Part shown: piece by piece, positions 41,224-49,174 of the stretch
Position numbering within the stretch: the first letter of the stretch is position 1
How the letters are laid out: every line of letters starts with the position of its first letter
Assembly (NCBI GenBank): GCA_902789735.1
Contig: CADAOZ010000001.1
Span: 1 to 64,000 of the forward strand
Direction: 5' to 3'
Length of the DNA stretch: 64,000 nt
From: an uncultured Lachnospiraceae bacterium
GTDB taxonomy: Bacteria > Bacillota > Clostridia > Lachnospirales > Lachnospiraceae
Notes under the pieces: model-generated
Told to the model about the DNA's origin: nothing
Seen by the model: only the letters and a program-made list of their open reading frames with translations
The model's database searches: none
Made by a program: the position numbers and the translations under genes

Positions 41224-43230
41224 TCACTCCTGATTCTCGGACAGTTCCTCCCAGGTCTCATACAGGGCCTCCAGCTCGGCCTCATTCGCTTCCTTGCGGG
41301 CGGTCAGTTCCCGCAGTTTGTCCGGGCTGGTAAAGACCTCCGGCTTGCCCATATCTTCATCGATGGCCAGATTGTCCGCTTCCAGGGCGGCGATCCGTTC
41401 CTCACACTTCCTGAGGTCATTGGCGGCTTTGCGTTTCCTGGCCTGTTCTTCTTTCTGCCGTTTCCAGTCCTGGCCGGCTTCCGTGACTTTGGCAGTCTTC
41501 TGGGCGGCCCGGGCAGTCTGGCCCCGGGTCTCCTCATAGGTCAGGCCGTGGATATCGGCGTAGGCGTTGTCCAGTAGGGTCTCCTGTACCTGGGCGGATT
41601 TTTCCAGATAAAAGTCGTAGTTGCCGATGAAACGGTCCGGGACTTCCGTGCTGTTGTTGCCGGGATAGTTGAGCAGGACCTGATCGGTCAGGGACAGGAT
41701 TCGGCTGGCGGTCCGGTTGATGAAGTAACGGTCATGGGACACGTAGAGGATGGTGCCGGTATAGGAGTTCAGGGCGTTTTCCAGGACTTCCTTGGAGACC
41801 AGATCCAGATGGTTGGTGGGCTCGTCCAGGATCAGGAAATTGCACTGGGACAGCATGAGCTTGGCCAGGGAGACGCGTCCCTTTTCCCCGCCGCTCAGGT
41901 CGCTGATCTGCTTGAAGACATCCTCACCGGTGAACAGGAAGGAGGCCAGCAGGTTGCGGATCTCCGTATTGGTCATGGACGGATAGGCGTCGGAGATCTC
42001 TTCAAAGACGGTATTGGAATCGGTCAGCACATGGTGCTCCTGGTCATAGTAGCCGATATGGACATTGGTGCCCAGACGGATATGGCCGCCGTCGGGAGGC
42101 AGCAGCTCATTGATGATCTTGAGGATGGTGGTCTTGCCGGTCCCGTTGTCACCGATCAGGGCCACATGTTCGCCCCGCCGGATCTGGAAGGAGAGATCGG
42201 TAAAGAGGATCTTGTCGTCGAAGGACTTGGCCAGGTTCTCCACATGCATGACCTCACGGCCGCTTTTTATGCAGGGGGTCAGGACCAGGCGCATGTCATC
42301 CCGCAGTTCCACAGGCTTTTCCACCACCTGGGTCTTCTGCAGCAACTTTTCCCGGCTCTCGGCCCGGCGGATGGATTTCTCCCGGTTGAACCGGCGCAGT
42401 TTCGCGATGACCTCCTCCTGATGACGGATCTCAGCCTGGTTGTTGAGCCAGGCCTTGCGCTGCTGCTCGCGCAGGGCTTTTTTCTGTTCCGCGTAGAAGG
42501 AATAGTTCCCGTTGAAGACTGTGCTCTTTGTATTTTCCAGCTCGATGATGCGGGTCACGGTCCTGTCCAGGAAGTAGCGGTCATGGGATACGATCAGAAC
42601 TGTCCCCCGGTAATTGGACAGGTAGGTCTCCAGCCAGCGGATACTGTTCATATCCAGATGGTTGGTGGGCTCATCCAGCAGAATGATGGGCGGCTTCTGC
42701 AGCAGGAGCTTGCCCAGAGCGACCCGGGTCTTCTGGCCGCCGGACAGGGTGGAAACAGGCTGTTCAAAATCCTGGTCCGAGAATCCCAGGCCCCGCAGGA
42801 TGCCCACGATCTCGCCCTTATAGCTGTAGCCGCTCTCCATGTCATAGCGTTCCAGCAGACTGGTATAGCGGGCCATGAGGGCGTTAAGTGCTTCCCCTTT
42901 GACTTTGTTCATCTGCCGTTCGCTCTCGGCAATCTCTTTTTCCATATCGAGGACATCCTGCCGGACGGACAGCATCTCCTGATAGATGGAATTGGAAGAG
43001 GTCAGATTCTGGTTCTGGGCCAGGTAGCCGATCTTCTGATCCCGGGCAATGGATACAGTACCGCTGTCTGCCTGCATCTCACCGGTGATGATTTTGAGCA
43101 GGGTGGATTTGCCGGCGCCGTTAATACCGATTACAGCAGCTTTTTCCCCTTTTTCCAGATGGAAGCTCACATCGGACAGGACTGTGTTTTCCACAAACGC
43201 TTTTGTAATATGATGACAGGATAAAATCAT
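41224..43230 (-). CDS. ABC-F family ATPase
   Basis: The start at 43230 has AGGAG 7 bases ahead; the frame extends to 43272 without a good site. The protein has 668 residues and two ABC domains: Walker A GINGAGKST and GDNGTGKTT, signatures LSGGQ and LSGGE, Walker B LLDEPTNHLD and LILDEPTNHLD. The linker between them is charged and helical; the C-terminal 110 residues form a coiled coil (ARKRKAANDLRKCEERIAALE). No membrane segments. It belongs to the YdiF/Uup-type group acting on ribosomes; resistance function cannot be told from sequence. Single gene. Confidence 0.93.
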   Translation of the reverse strand: MILSCHHITKAFVENTVLSDVSFHLEKGEKAAVIGINGAGKSTLLKIITGEMQADSGTVSIARDQKIGYLAQNQNLTSSNSIYQEMLSVRQDVLDMEKEIAESERQMNKVKGEALNALMARYTSLLERYDMESGYSYKGEIVGILRGLGFSDQDFEQPVSTLSGGQKTRVALGKLLLQKPPIILLDEPTNHLDMNSIRWLETYLSNYRGTVLIVSHDRYFLDRTVTRIIELENTKSTVFNGNYSFYAEQKKALREQQRKAWLNNQAEIRHQEEVIAKLRRFNREKSIRRAESREKLLQKTQVVEKPVELRDDMRLVLTPCIKSGREVMHVENLAKSFDDKILFTDLSFQIRRGEHVALIGDNGTGKTTILKIINELLPPDGGHIRLGTNVHIGYYDQEHHVLTDSNTVFEEISDAYPSMTNTEIRNLLASFLFTGEDVFKQISDLSGGEKGRVSLAKLMLSQCNFLILDEPTNHLDLVSKEVLENALNSYTGTILYVSHDRYFINRTASRILSLTDQVLLNYPGNNSTEVPDRFIGNYDFYLEKSAQVQETLLDNAYADIHGLTYEETRGQTARAAQKTAKVTEAGQDWKRQKEEQARKRKAANDLRKCEERIAALEADNLAIDEDMGKPEVFTSPDKLRELTARKEANEAELEALYETWEELSENQE

Positions 43231-43561
43231 GGATACTCCTACGAATCTCTTTGCTTCTTTTTCAGTGATCATGGATCACCCTATGGAAGTTTACAGAAAG
43301 CGCAGGCTGTTGTCAAATACCGGCAGGCAGAGGCAGCGGACAAGCCAATACCGGCAGGCTGAGGCAGCGGACAAGCCCAATACCGGCTGACCAAATACGG
43401 TCCGGAGCCTCCCGGCGGAGATCCATGCGGCTTTCCCGGGCTGCGCATATGATCGCGGCAGACATTCTTGCGGAAATGAAAGAATCGAGCATATATCAAA
43501 AAACGGCGCAAAGGATTAGTGGTACATTTTGTACAAGAAGTTTCTTAAATTATCCGGTTGC

Positions 43562-43590
43562 TTGACACAAATTTAACAAGAACATATAAT
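43562..43590 (+). promoter_or_regulatory. rex promoter with Rex-like operator
   Basis: TTGACA (43562-43567) and TATAAT (43585-43590) are 17 bases apart. TTGACACAAATTTAACAA (43562-43579) fits the Rex pattern TTGTTAAN4TTAACAA with a perfect right half and a partial left half, and it covers the -35 box. Autorepression by Rex when NADH is low is the expected consequence. Confidence 0.75.
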
Positions 43591-43661
43591 ATAAACATCA
43601 ATATTTAGAAATTTATAGAAATCCACTATCAATTATAAGATTTGCTTACATTAGGTGACAA

Positions 43662-44297
43662 ATGGCTAATAAAGGTATTTCGCAGGCGGTGATCGGCAGG
43701 CTGCCCAGGTATTACAGATATCTCGGAGATCTGCAGAAACAGGGCGTAGAGAGGATTTCCTCCCAGGAGCTGAGCTGGCTCATGAATGTGACCGCCTCCC
43801 AGATCCGTCAGGACTTCAATAATTTCGGCGGTTTCGGCCAGCAGGGTTATGGATATAACATAGCCTATCTGCGGGACGAGATCGGTAAGATTCTGGGGCT
43901 CAATCATCAACACAATATGATCCTGATCGGTTCCGGACATCTGGGTTCCGCTCTGATCAACTATATGAAGTTCCGAACCCGGGGCTTCCTGTTCAAGGCG
44001 GCCTTTGACAGCAACCCGGACCTGATCGGCACGACGATCGGCGGTATTGAGATTCATGCCGTAACGGAGCTGGAATCCTACCTGCAGGAGAACAGCATTG
44101 ATATAGCGGTGCTGACACTCCCCAGGGAAGCGGCCCTGAAGGTTACAGAGATACTGGCCCGCAGCAATATCCGGGCGATCTGGAACTTCGCGCATCTGGA
44201 TCTGAATGTACCGGACACGATCACGGTGGAAAATGTCCACCTGTCAGACAGTCTGATGAAGCTGTCCTACAATATTCACAGGGGGGAACTGGAATAG
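43662..44297 (+). CDS. rex: redox-sensing transcriptional repressor Rex
   Basis: The protein has 211 residues. The N-terminal winged helix (residues 1-80) has GISQAVIGRLPRYYRYL and VTASQIRQDFNNFGGFGQQGYGYN. The Rossmann domain begins with LIGSGHLGSAL near residue 88 and carries the NADH-contacting Asp in AAFDSNPDLIG. Rex senses the NADH/NAD ratio and controls fermentation genes. AGGTGACAA precedes the ATG. Confidence 0.97.
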   Translation: MANKGISQAVIGRLPRYYRYLGDLQKQGVERISSQELSWLMNVTASQIRQDFNNFGGFGQQGYGYNIAYLRDEIGKILGLNHQHNMILIGSGHLGSALINYMKFRTRGFLFKAAFDSNPDLIGTTIGGIEIHAVTELESYLQENSIDIAVLTLPREAALKVTEILARSNIRAIWNFAHLDLNVPDTITVENVHLSDSLMKLSYNIHRGELE

Positions 44298-44307
44298 AAA
44301 TGACCTG

Positions 44308-44336
44308 GCGGCACGGAATGATCCGTGCCGCTTTTG
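44308..44336 (+). terminator. intrinsic terminator of rex
   Basis: GCGGCACGGA (44308-44317) pairs with TCCGTGCCGC (44322-44331), followed by TTTTG. Confidence 0.88.
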
Positions 44337-44422
44337 TTATGTGCAGACATATTCTGAAAATTTTTTTTGAATTTTCAAAATGTTTTTCAGATGCGTTTTC
44401 ACAAATGTTATACAATACACTT

Positions 44423-44542
44423 TGAGAGATGTTCTGTTGTGTTGTACGGACAGACATTTCTGAGAGATATTTCGCTGTTATTAATATGAATATGTATTGA
44501 GAGAAATAACGCCGTATTGTATGGATTATTCTTTTTGAGAGG
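44423..44542. repeat. degenerate 38-bp tandem repeat upstream of nnr
   Basis: TGAGAGA or TGAGAGG begins at 44423, 44461, 44498 and 44536, spacings of 38, 37 and 38 bases. The three full units share TGAGAGA, then a TT-rich stretch, then a TGTATGGA-like part. The fourth start (TGAGAGGGAG) supplies the ribosome site of the next gene. Confidence 0.65.
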
Positions 44543-44548
44543 GAGAAG

Positions 44549-46129
44549 ATGGAATATTTACTGACAGGAAAAGAAATGACAGAATGTGACCGCTATACCT
44601 GGGAGACCATCGGAATCCCGGCCCTGGTCCTGATGGAACGGGCGGCTCTGGGACTCGTGGAAGAGATCCGCAAAGACTGCCCGGTCTCTATGCCTGTACT
44701 GGCCATCTGCGGCAGAGGCAATAACGGAGCGGATGCCCTGGCAGCTGGAAGACTGCTGACGGACGCGGGCTATCAGGTACGTTTTCTCCGTCTGCCGGGA
44801 AAGGTTCCGGAAGGCTCCTCCCTGCAGACACAGCTTCGGATCCTGGACGCTTACGGCCTGCCGGTGGAAGAATACAATCCCGGCTGCAGTATGCTGAATG
44901 ACTTTGCCCCTGCGGTCCTGATCGACGGTATTTTCGGGACCGGGCTCAGCCGGGAGGTAACAGGCGCGGCGGCGGACCTGATCCATGAGATCAACGAATA
45001 CAGGGACAGGACGGGGAAATACCGCAGGTCCCTGGTCTATGCTGTGGATATTCCTTCCGGTATTTCCGCGGAGAACGGACAGGTAATGGGATGCGCGGTG
45101 CGCTGTGATAAGACCGTTACGTTTGCCTATTACAAGAGAGGACATTATTATTACCCCGGCGCCCTTTACTGCGGACAGACGATCCGTAAGGAAATCGGAA
45201 TCACGGACAGATCCCTGGCAGCGAAGCCGGGCATGTTCACCCTTTCCGCCGACGAGCTGCGGGCCATGATCCCGCCCCGGGATTCCGGCGGCAACAAGGG
45301 GACTTTCGGCAAAGTTCTGGTCATTGCGGGAACGGCCGGCATGTGCGGGGCGGCTGTTCTGTGCGCGCGGGCCTGCCTGCGCAGCGGAGCCGGCATGGTC
45401 AAAGTATTCACCAGGGAAGAGAATCGGATCATCCTGCAGACCGCCCTGCCTGAAGCCATGATATCTACTTACAGTGCAGGAGAGCGGGAAATACTCAGAG
45501 AGAAGATGACAGATGATCTGGCATGGGCGGATGTGGCCGTATGCGGCCCCGGCCTTGGCAGGGATAGAGACGCTTCCTTTATCGTCCGGGCCCTGCTGGA
45601 TGCGGCAGCCGCCGAGGAGACGCCGGTCAGAGGCCTGGTCCTGGATGCGGACGCGCTCTGGCTGGTGGGGCGCCACAGCGGTCTGTCCCGTCTTCTGCAG
45701 AAGCGGAATCCCGCCTGTTCTTGCATCATGACGCCGCATCCGGGAGAACTGGCGGCCCTGATGGACTGCTCCGTCGGAGAACTGGATCAGGACAGGAGCG
45801 TTCCCGGAAGAGAAACCGCGGCGCTTTACAGGGCCGTGGTCTGCTGCAAAGACGCCAGGACCGCGGTCGTCGTTCCCGGCCGGGACGAGGTCTTCCTCAA
45901 TGTGTCCGGCAACAGCGGCATGGCTACAGCCGGATCCGGCGATGTGCTGGCCGGTATGGCGGGGGCTTTCCTTGCACTTGGCTGTGATGCTGACAAGGCA
46001 GCCGTGGCCGCAGTGGGCCTGCACGGCGCAGCCGGCGACCTGTGTGCCAGGGAAATCGGGGAGAGCGGCATGATCGCAGGCGATATAGCCGACCGGATTC
46101 CCCGGACATTGCAGGGGGACCGCAGCTGA
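44549..46129 (+). CDS. nnr: bifunctional NAD(P)H-hydrate epimerase/dehydratase
   Basis: The protein has 526 residues. Residues 1-215 are the YjeF N-terminal epimerase domain (LTGKEMTECDRYTWETIGIPALVLMER pattern, GRGNNGADALAAGRLL, DGIFGTGLSREV). Residues 225-526 are the ribokinase-like ADP-dependent dehydratase (GGNKGTFGKVLVIAGTAGMCGAAVL, MTPHPGELAAL, NSGMATAGSGDVLAGMAGAFLA). It repairs hydrated NADH and NADPH. GAGGGAG lies before the ATG. Confidence 0.96.
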   Translation: MEYLLTGKEMTECDRYTWETIGIPALVLMERAALGLVEEIRKDCPVSMPVLAICGRGNNGADALAAGRLLTDAGYQVRFLRLPGKVPEGSSLQTQLRILDAYGLPVEEYNPGCSMLNDFAPAVLIDGIFGTGLSREVTGAAADLIHEINEYRDRTGKYRRSLVYAVDIPSGISAENGQVMGCAVRCDKTVTFAYYKRGHYYYPGALYCGQTIRKEIGITDRSLAAKPGMFTLSADELRAMIPPRDSGGNKGTFGKVLVIAGTAGMCGAAVLCARACLRSGAGMVKVFTREENRIILQTALPEAMISTYSAGEREILREKMTDDLAWADVAVCGPGLGRDRDASFIVRALLDAAAAEETPVRGLVLDADALWLVGRHSGLSRLLQKRNPACSCIMTPHPGELAALMDCSVGELDQDRSVPGRETAALYRAVVCCKDARTAVVVPGRDEVFLNVSGNSGMATAGSGDVLAGMAGAFLALGCDADKAAVAAVGLHGAAGDLCAREIGESGMIAGDIADRIPRTLQGDRS

Positions 46130-46169
46130 AGCGAGACCAAATATTTTCTTACTGGATTATTCAGTTGTC

Positions 46170-46312
46170 GGCAGACAAAAACAGGAAAATCCGAAAAATG
46201 TCTGCCTGACCAGTAAAGCAAAGGCAGACAAAAACAGGAAAATCACCAGAATGTCTGCTCTATCAATAATGCAATGGCGGACAGATTGCAGATTTATTAG
46301 AAAATGTCCGCC
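46170..46312. repeat. three 37-base hairpins in a 53-bp tandem array
   Basis: GGCAGACA (46170) pairs with TGTCTGCC (46206 end), GGCAGACA (46223) with TGTCTGC (46258 end), and GGCGGACA (46276) with TGTCCGCC (46312 end). Starts are exactly 53 bases apart and each loop is 21 bases. The third stem has paired changes (A to G and T to C) that keep the pairing. The first two loops both carry ACAGGAAAATC. The array fills the gap between nnr and alr and ends 35 bases before the alr start. Confidence 0.9.
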
Positions 46313-46347
46313 GCATCAACATAAGACAGACCACGCAGGAGGCTTGT

Positions 46348-47490
46348 ATGAGGAAGGGATATGAGAGAGTCAGGGCTGACATCAGTCTGGATGCCATTCT
46401 TGCCAACATGGAAAGCATGAAAAGAAATTTGAAGGAAGGGGTTCAGATTACGGCGGTTCTCAAGACCAACGCTTATGGGCACGGAGCCGTTGAAATTGCC
46501 AAAGTCCTGGAACCTCTGGACTATGTCTGGGGTTATGCCGTAGCGGCTTTTGAAGAGGCTGTGGAATTGCGGGAAGCAGGGCTTCGCAAGCCGATCCTTT
46601 TGCTGGGCTATGTATTCCCCTACTGCTATCAGGAACTGGCGAAGATGAATATCCGTCCTGCCGTATTTCGGGAAGACATGCTGGAACAGCTGTCCGCGGC
46701 GGCAAAAGCTGCCGGAAAGAAGATTAAAATACATATTGCTGTGGATACTGGCATGAGCCGGATCGGGATCTTCCCGGATGAGACAGGGCTGGATTTTGTT
46801 AAAAAAGCGCTGGAAACAGAAGGACTGCAGGTGGAAGGCATGTTCACCCATTTTGCCAGGGCGGATGAAGCGGACAGATCCTTTACGGAGGAACAGCTGG
46901 AGAAATTTGTCTGGCTGACAGAAGCGGTCAAAGAGCGTCTGGGCTATGAGATTCCGATTCGCCACTGCTCCAACAGCGCCGGCATCATCGAATATCCCCA
47001 CGCCAATATGACCATGGTCCGGGCCGGAATAACCCTCTATGGTCTGTGGCCTTCCGATGAGGTCCGGAAGGATATCGTGCCCCTGGAGCCGGTCATGTCC
47101 CTGCGGTCCCATATCGTTTATATTAAGGAGATCTCCGCAGGTACGCCGGTCAGTTACGGCGGCACCTGGGCGCCGGATCACACGGTCCGCCTGGCGACAG
47201 TCCCGGTCGGCTACGGAGACGGCTGGCCCAGGAGCCTGAGCAATAAGGGATATGTCCTGATCCGCGGGCAGAAAGCGCCCATCCGGGGCAGGGTCTGCAT
47301 GGACCAGTTCATGGTCGAGGTCACGGATATTCCGGACGCGGCGGAAGGGGATGAAGTCACCCTGATCGGCCGGGACGGAGATGCATATATCAGTATGGAG
47401 GAAGTGGGAGACCTGTCCGGCCGCTTTAATTATGAACTGGCCTGTGATATTAACCCCCGCGTTCCCCGGCTGTTCAGTATCACCCGGTAA
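46348..47490 (+). CDS. alr: alanine racemase
   Basis: The protein has 380 residues. The PLP lysine is Lys39 in AVLKTNAYGHG. HIAVDTGMSRIG, the HCSNSAG block and VPVGYGDGWPR (carrying the second catalytic Tyr region) and GRVCMDQFMVEV follow in the usual order. It supplies D-alanine for peptidoglycan. GGAGG precedes the ATG. The hairpin array at 46170-46312 lies in its leader. Confidence 0.97.
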   Translation: MRKGYERVRADISLDAILANMESMKRNLKEGVQITAVLKTNAYGHGAVEIAKVLEPLDYVWGYAVAAFEEAVELREAGLRKPILLLGYVFPYCYQELAKMNIRPAVFREDMLEQLSAAAKAAGKKIKIHIAVDTGMSRIGIFPDETGLDFVKKALETEGLQVEGMFTHFARADEADRSFTEEQLEKFVWLTEAVKERLGYEIPIRHCSNSAGIIEYPHANMTMVRAGITLYGLWPSDEVRKDIVPLEPVMSLRSHIVYIKEISAGTPVSYGGTWAPDHTVRLATVPVGYGDGWPRSLSNKGYVLIRGQKAPIRGRVCMDQFMVEVTDIPDAAEGDEVTLIGRDGDAYISMEEVGDLSGRFNYELACDINPRVPRLFSITR

Positions 47491-47647
47491 AAACTCCGGC
47501 ACGAAGCTTAACCAGGCCATGGGGCACAGCCTGTCTGTTCCGCATCACCCGGTGAATGCTCCGCCTGTGTAAATCTGAATTCAGCAGCAGAGCTTTAAAT
47601 ATGGCCGGGCAGATCCGTCAGACGCCGGAGAACAAAGGCCTTCAGGT

Positions 47648-47676
47648 TTGACGTACATGCGTTCATTTGTTATAAT
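47648..47676 (+). promoter_or_regulatory. yebC promoter
   Basis: TTGACG (47648-47653) and TATAAT (47671-47676) with a 17-base spacer. Confidence 0.85.
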
Positions 47677-47761
47677 GGTGTGCTGATAACGATGCAGACA
47701 GATAACCGTGCCGGTCTCCGGCCCGGATCGATCAATAGGAACAGTAAAAGGAGTAGGAAGT

Positions 47762-48499
47762 ATGTCAGGACATTCTAAATTTGCCAACATTAAGCACAAA
47801 AAGGAAAAAAACGATGCCGCTAAGGGTAAGATCTTTACCGTCATCGGCCGTGAGATCGCGGTAGCCGTTAAGGAAGGCGGCCCGGATCCCGCCAATAACT
47901 TTAAGCTTGCCCAGGTCATCCAGAAGGCCAAGGCCAACAACATGCCCAACGATACCATCGAGAGAGGTATCAAGAAGGCAGCGGGCGATGTAGGCAATGT
48001 CAACTATCAGGTCAATACCTATGAAGGCTATGGTCCTTCCGGTATCGCCGTGATCGTAGATACACTGACAGACAACCTTAACCGTACAGCAGCCAATGTC
48101 AGGTCCGCCTTCTCCAAGGGCGCCGGCAACATCGGTACCCCTGGCTGTGTTTCTTTCATGTTCGACAAAAAGGGACAGATCATTATTGATAAGGAGGAAT
48201 GCGACCTGACAGCGGATGACCTGATGATGATCGTCATTGACGCCGGCGCCGAGGATATCATTGAGGAAGAGGACAGCTTCGAAATCCGAACCGCTGAGGA
48301 GGACTTTGAAGCGGTTGTTGAAGCCCTGAAGGCAGAAGGCATCGAGACGGCCTCCGCGGAAGTCACCATGATCCCGCAGAACTATGTTTCTGTTACAGAT
48401 CCCAATGCTGTCAAACAGATCCGCAGAATCCTGGACATCCTGGATGAGGATGACGACGTACAGGCTGTCTACACCAACTGGGCGGAAGCGGACGACTGA
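47762..48499 (+). CDS. yebC: YebC/PmpR-family DNA-binding or ribosome-associated protein
   Basis: ATG 47762 is the start (MSGHSKFANIKHKK, the conserved family N-terminus), with AAAGGAG ahead; the frame runs open 18 codons further upstream. The protein has 245 residues, with GPDPANNFKLAQVIQKAKANNMPNDTIERGIKKA-type helices, YEGYGPSGIAVIVDTLTDN and an acidic C-terminus. YebC proteins act as regulators and, by recent work, help translate proline-rich stretches. Own promoter at 47648. Confidence 0.95.
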   Translation: MSGHSKFANIKHKKEKNDAAKGKIFTVIGREIAVAVKEGGPDPANNFKLAQVIQKAKANNMPNDTIERGIKKAAGDVGNVNYQVNTYEGYGPSGIAVIVDTLTDNLNRTAANVRSAFSKGAGNIGTPGCVSFMFDKKGQIIIDKEECDLTADDLMMIVIDAGAEDIIEEEDSFEIRTAEEDFEAVVEALKAEGIETASAEVTMIPQNYVSVTDPNAVKQIRRILDILDEDDDVQAVYTNWAEADD

Positions 48500-48837
48500 T
48501 CCTTTCCGGTGACCAGGGCGTCAGTCAGATGACTGCCGGGTATTTTCCGGCCGGCCGGGATCTTTTCCCTGTGCCCGCCGCGCCGGGCTGAAATGAATTA
48601 CACGGGTATTTTCCGGCTGGGAAAGTACGTAAATCCAAGGAGACTTTCGAGAAAAGGGGAAGTCTCCTTATGTTCTTTAAATGTTTTTTACAGAAGGAGG
48701 GAATTCCCGCTGAACTCATGACAGCCAGGCATTCGGAACAGATGAGGCGGGAACCTGGAGCAGATAAGATGAGCGCAATGGGAGAAAGCCTCCCGATTAA
48801 CAGCGCACGGAAAAATCGATGCTGACGGATATTATAT
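48500..48837. other. gene-free stretch with hairpin
   Basis: AAGGAGACTT (48637-48646) pairs with AAGTCTCCTT (48660-48669); the following ATGTTCTTT is a weak T tail. It may terminate yebC. No gene is seen. Confidence 0.5.
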
Positions 48838-48909
48838 AATAGCTGTGTATATGTTTATAGCTGTGTATATGATTATAGACTTGTATCTGTATATAGCTGT
48901 GTATTTGTG
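48838..48909. repeat. 18-bp tandem repeat, four copies
   Basis: Units of TATAGCTGTGTATATGTT type begin at 48838, 48856, 48874 and 48892. Units 1, 2 and 4 are close; unit 3 is diverged (TATAGACTTGTATCTGTA). The array ends 20 bases before the small acidic ORF and may serve as its promoter region. Confidence 0.85.
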
Positions 48910-48929
48910 TAACAAGGAAGGGAGCAGGG

Positions 48930-49121
48930 ATGGATCAGGAAAAAAGACAGTACGGCCCCGCGGAGGGAGAAGAGATCAAATACCTGCGTAATCCCCTGCC
49001 TGTACCGGCCCGCCGGGCCCACAGCGTCATGGAGTTTGACCTGCAGGAGGAGGACCTGGCCCCCGGTGATGAAGACGATTTTGATTTTGACATTGATGAT
49101 GACGATGACTTTGATCTTTAG
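48930..49121 (+). CDS. small acidic protein upstream of ftsK
   Basis: The protein has 63 residues with a basic, proline-containing N-half (YLRNPLPVPARRAHS) and an Asp-rich tail (GDEDDFDFDIDDDDDFDL). GGAAGGGAGCAGGG precedes the ATG. It lies 53 bases before ftsK and is probably co-transcribed. The tail could bind cations or basic proteins. No family recognised. Confidence 0.7.
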   Translation: MDQEKRQYGPAEGEEIKYLRNPLPVPARRAHSVMEFDLQEEDLAPGDEDDFDFDIDDDDDFDL

Positions 49122-49174
49122 GAAGGAGCCCCTGCCGGCAGCCGCCGGCCCGCTCCGGAAAGGGATTTTTCTAT

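Noticed and set aside
48500..48560. Further family A repeat after yebC
   Set aside because: GACCAGGGCGTCAGTCAG resembles part of the repeat, but the GGTTCA end and spacing are missing.
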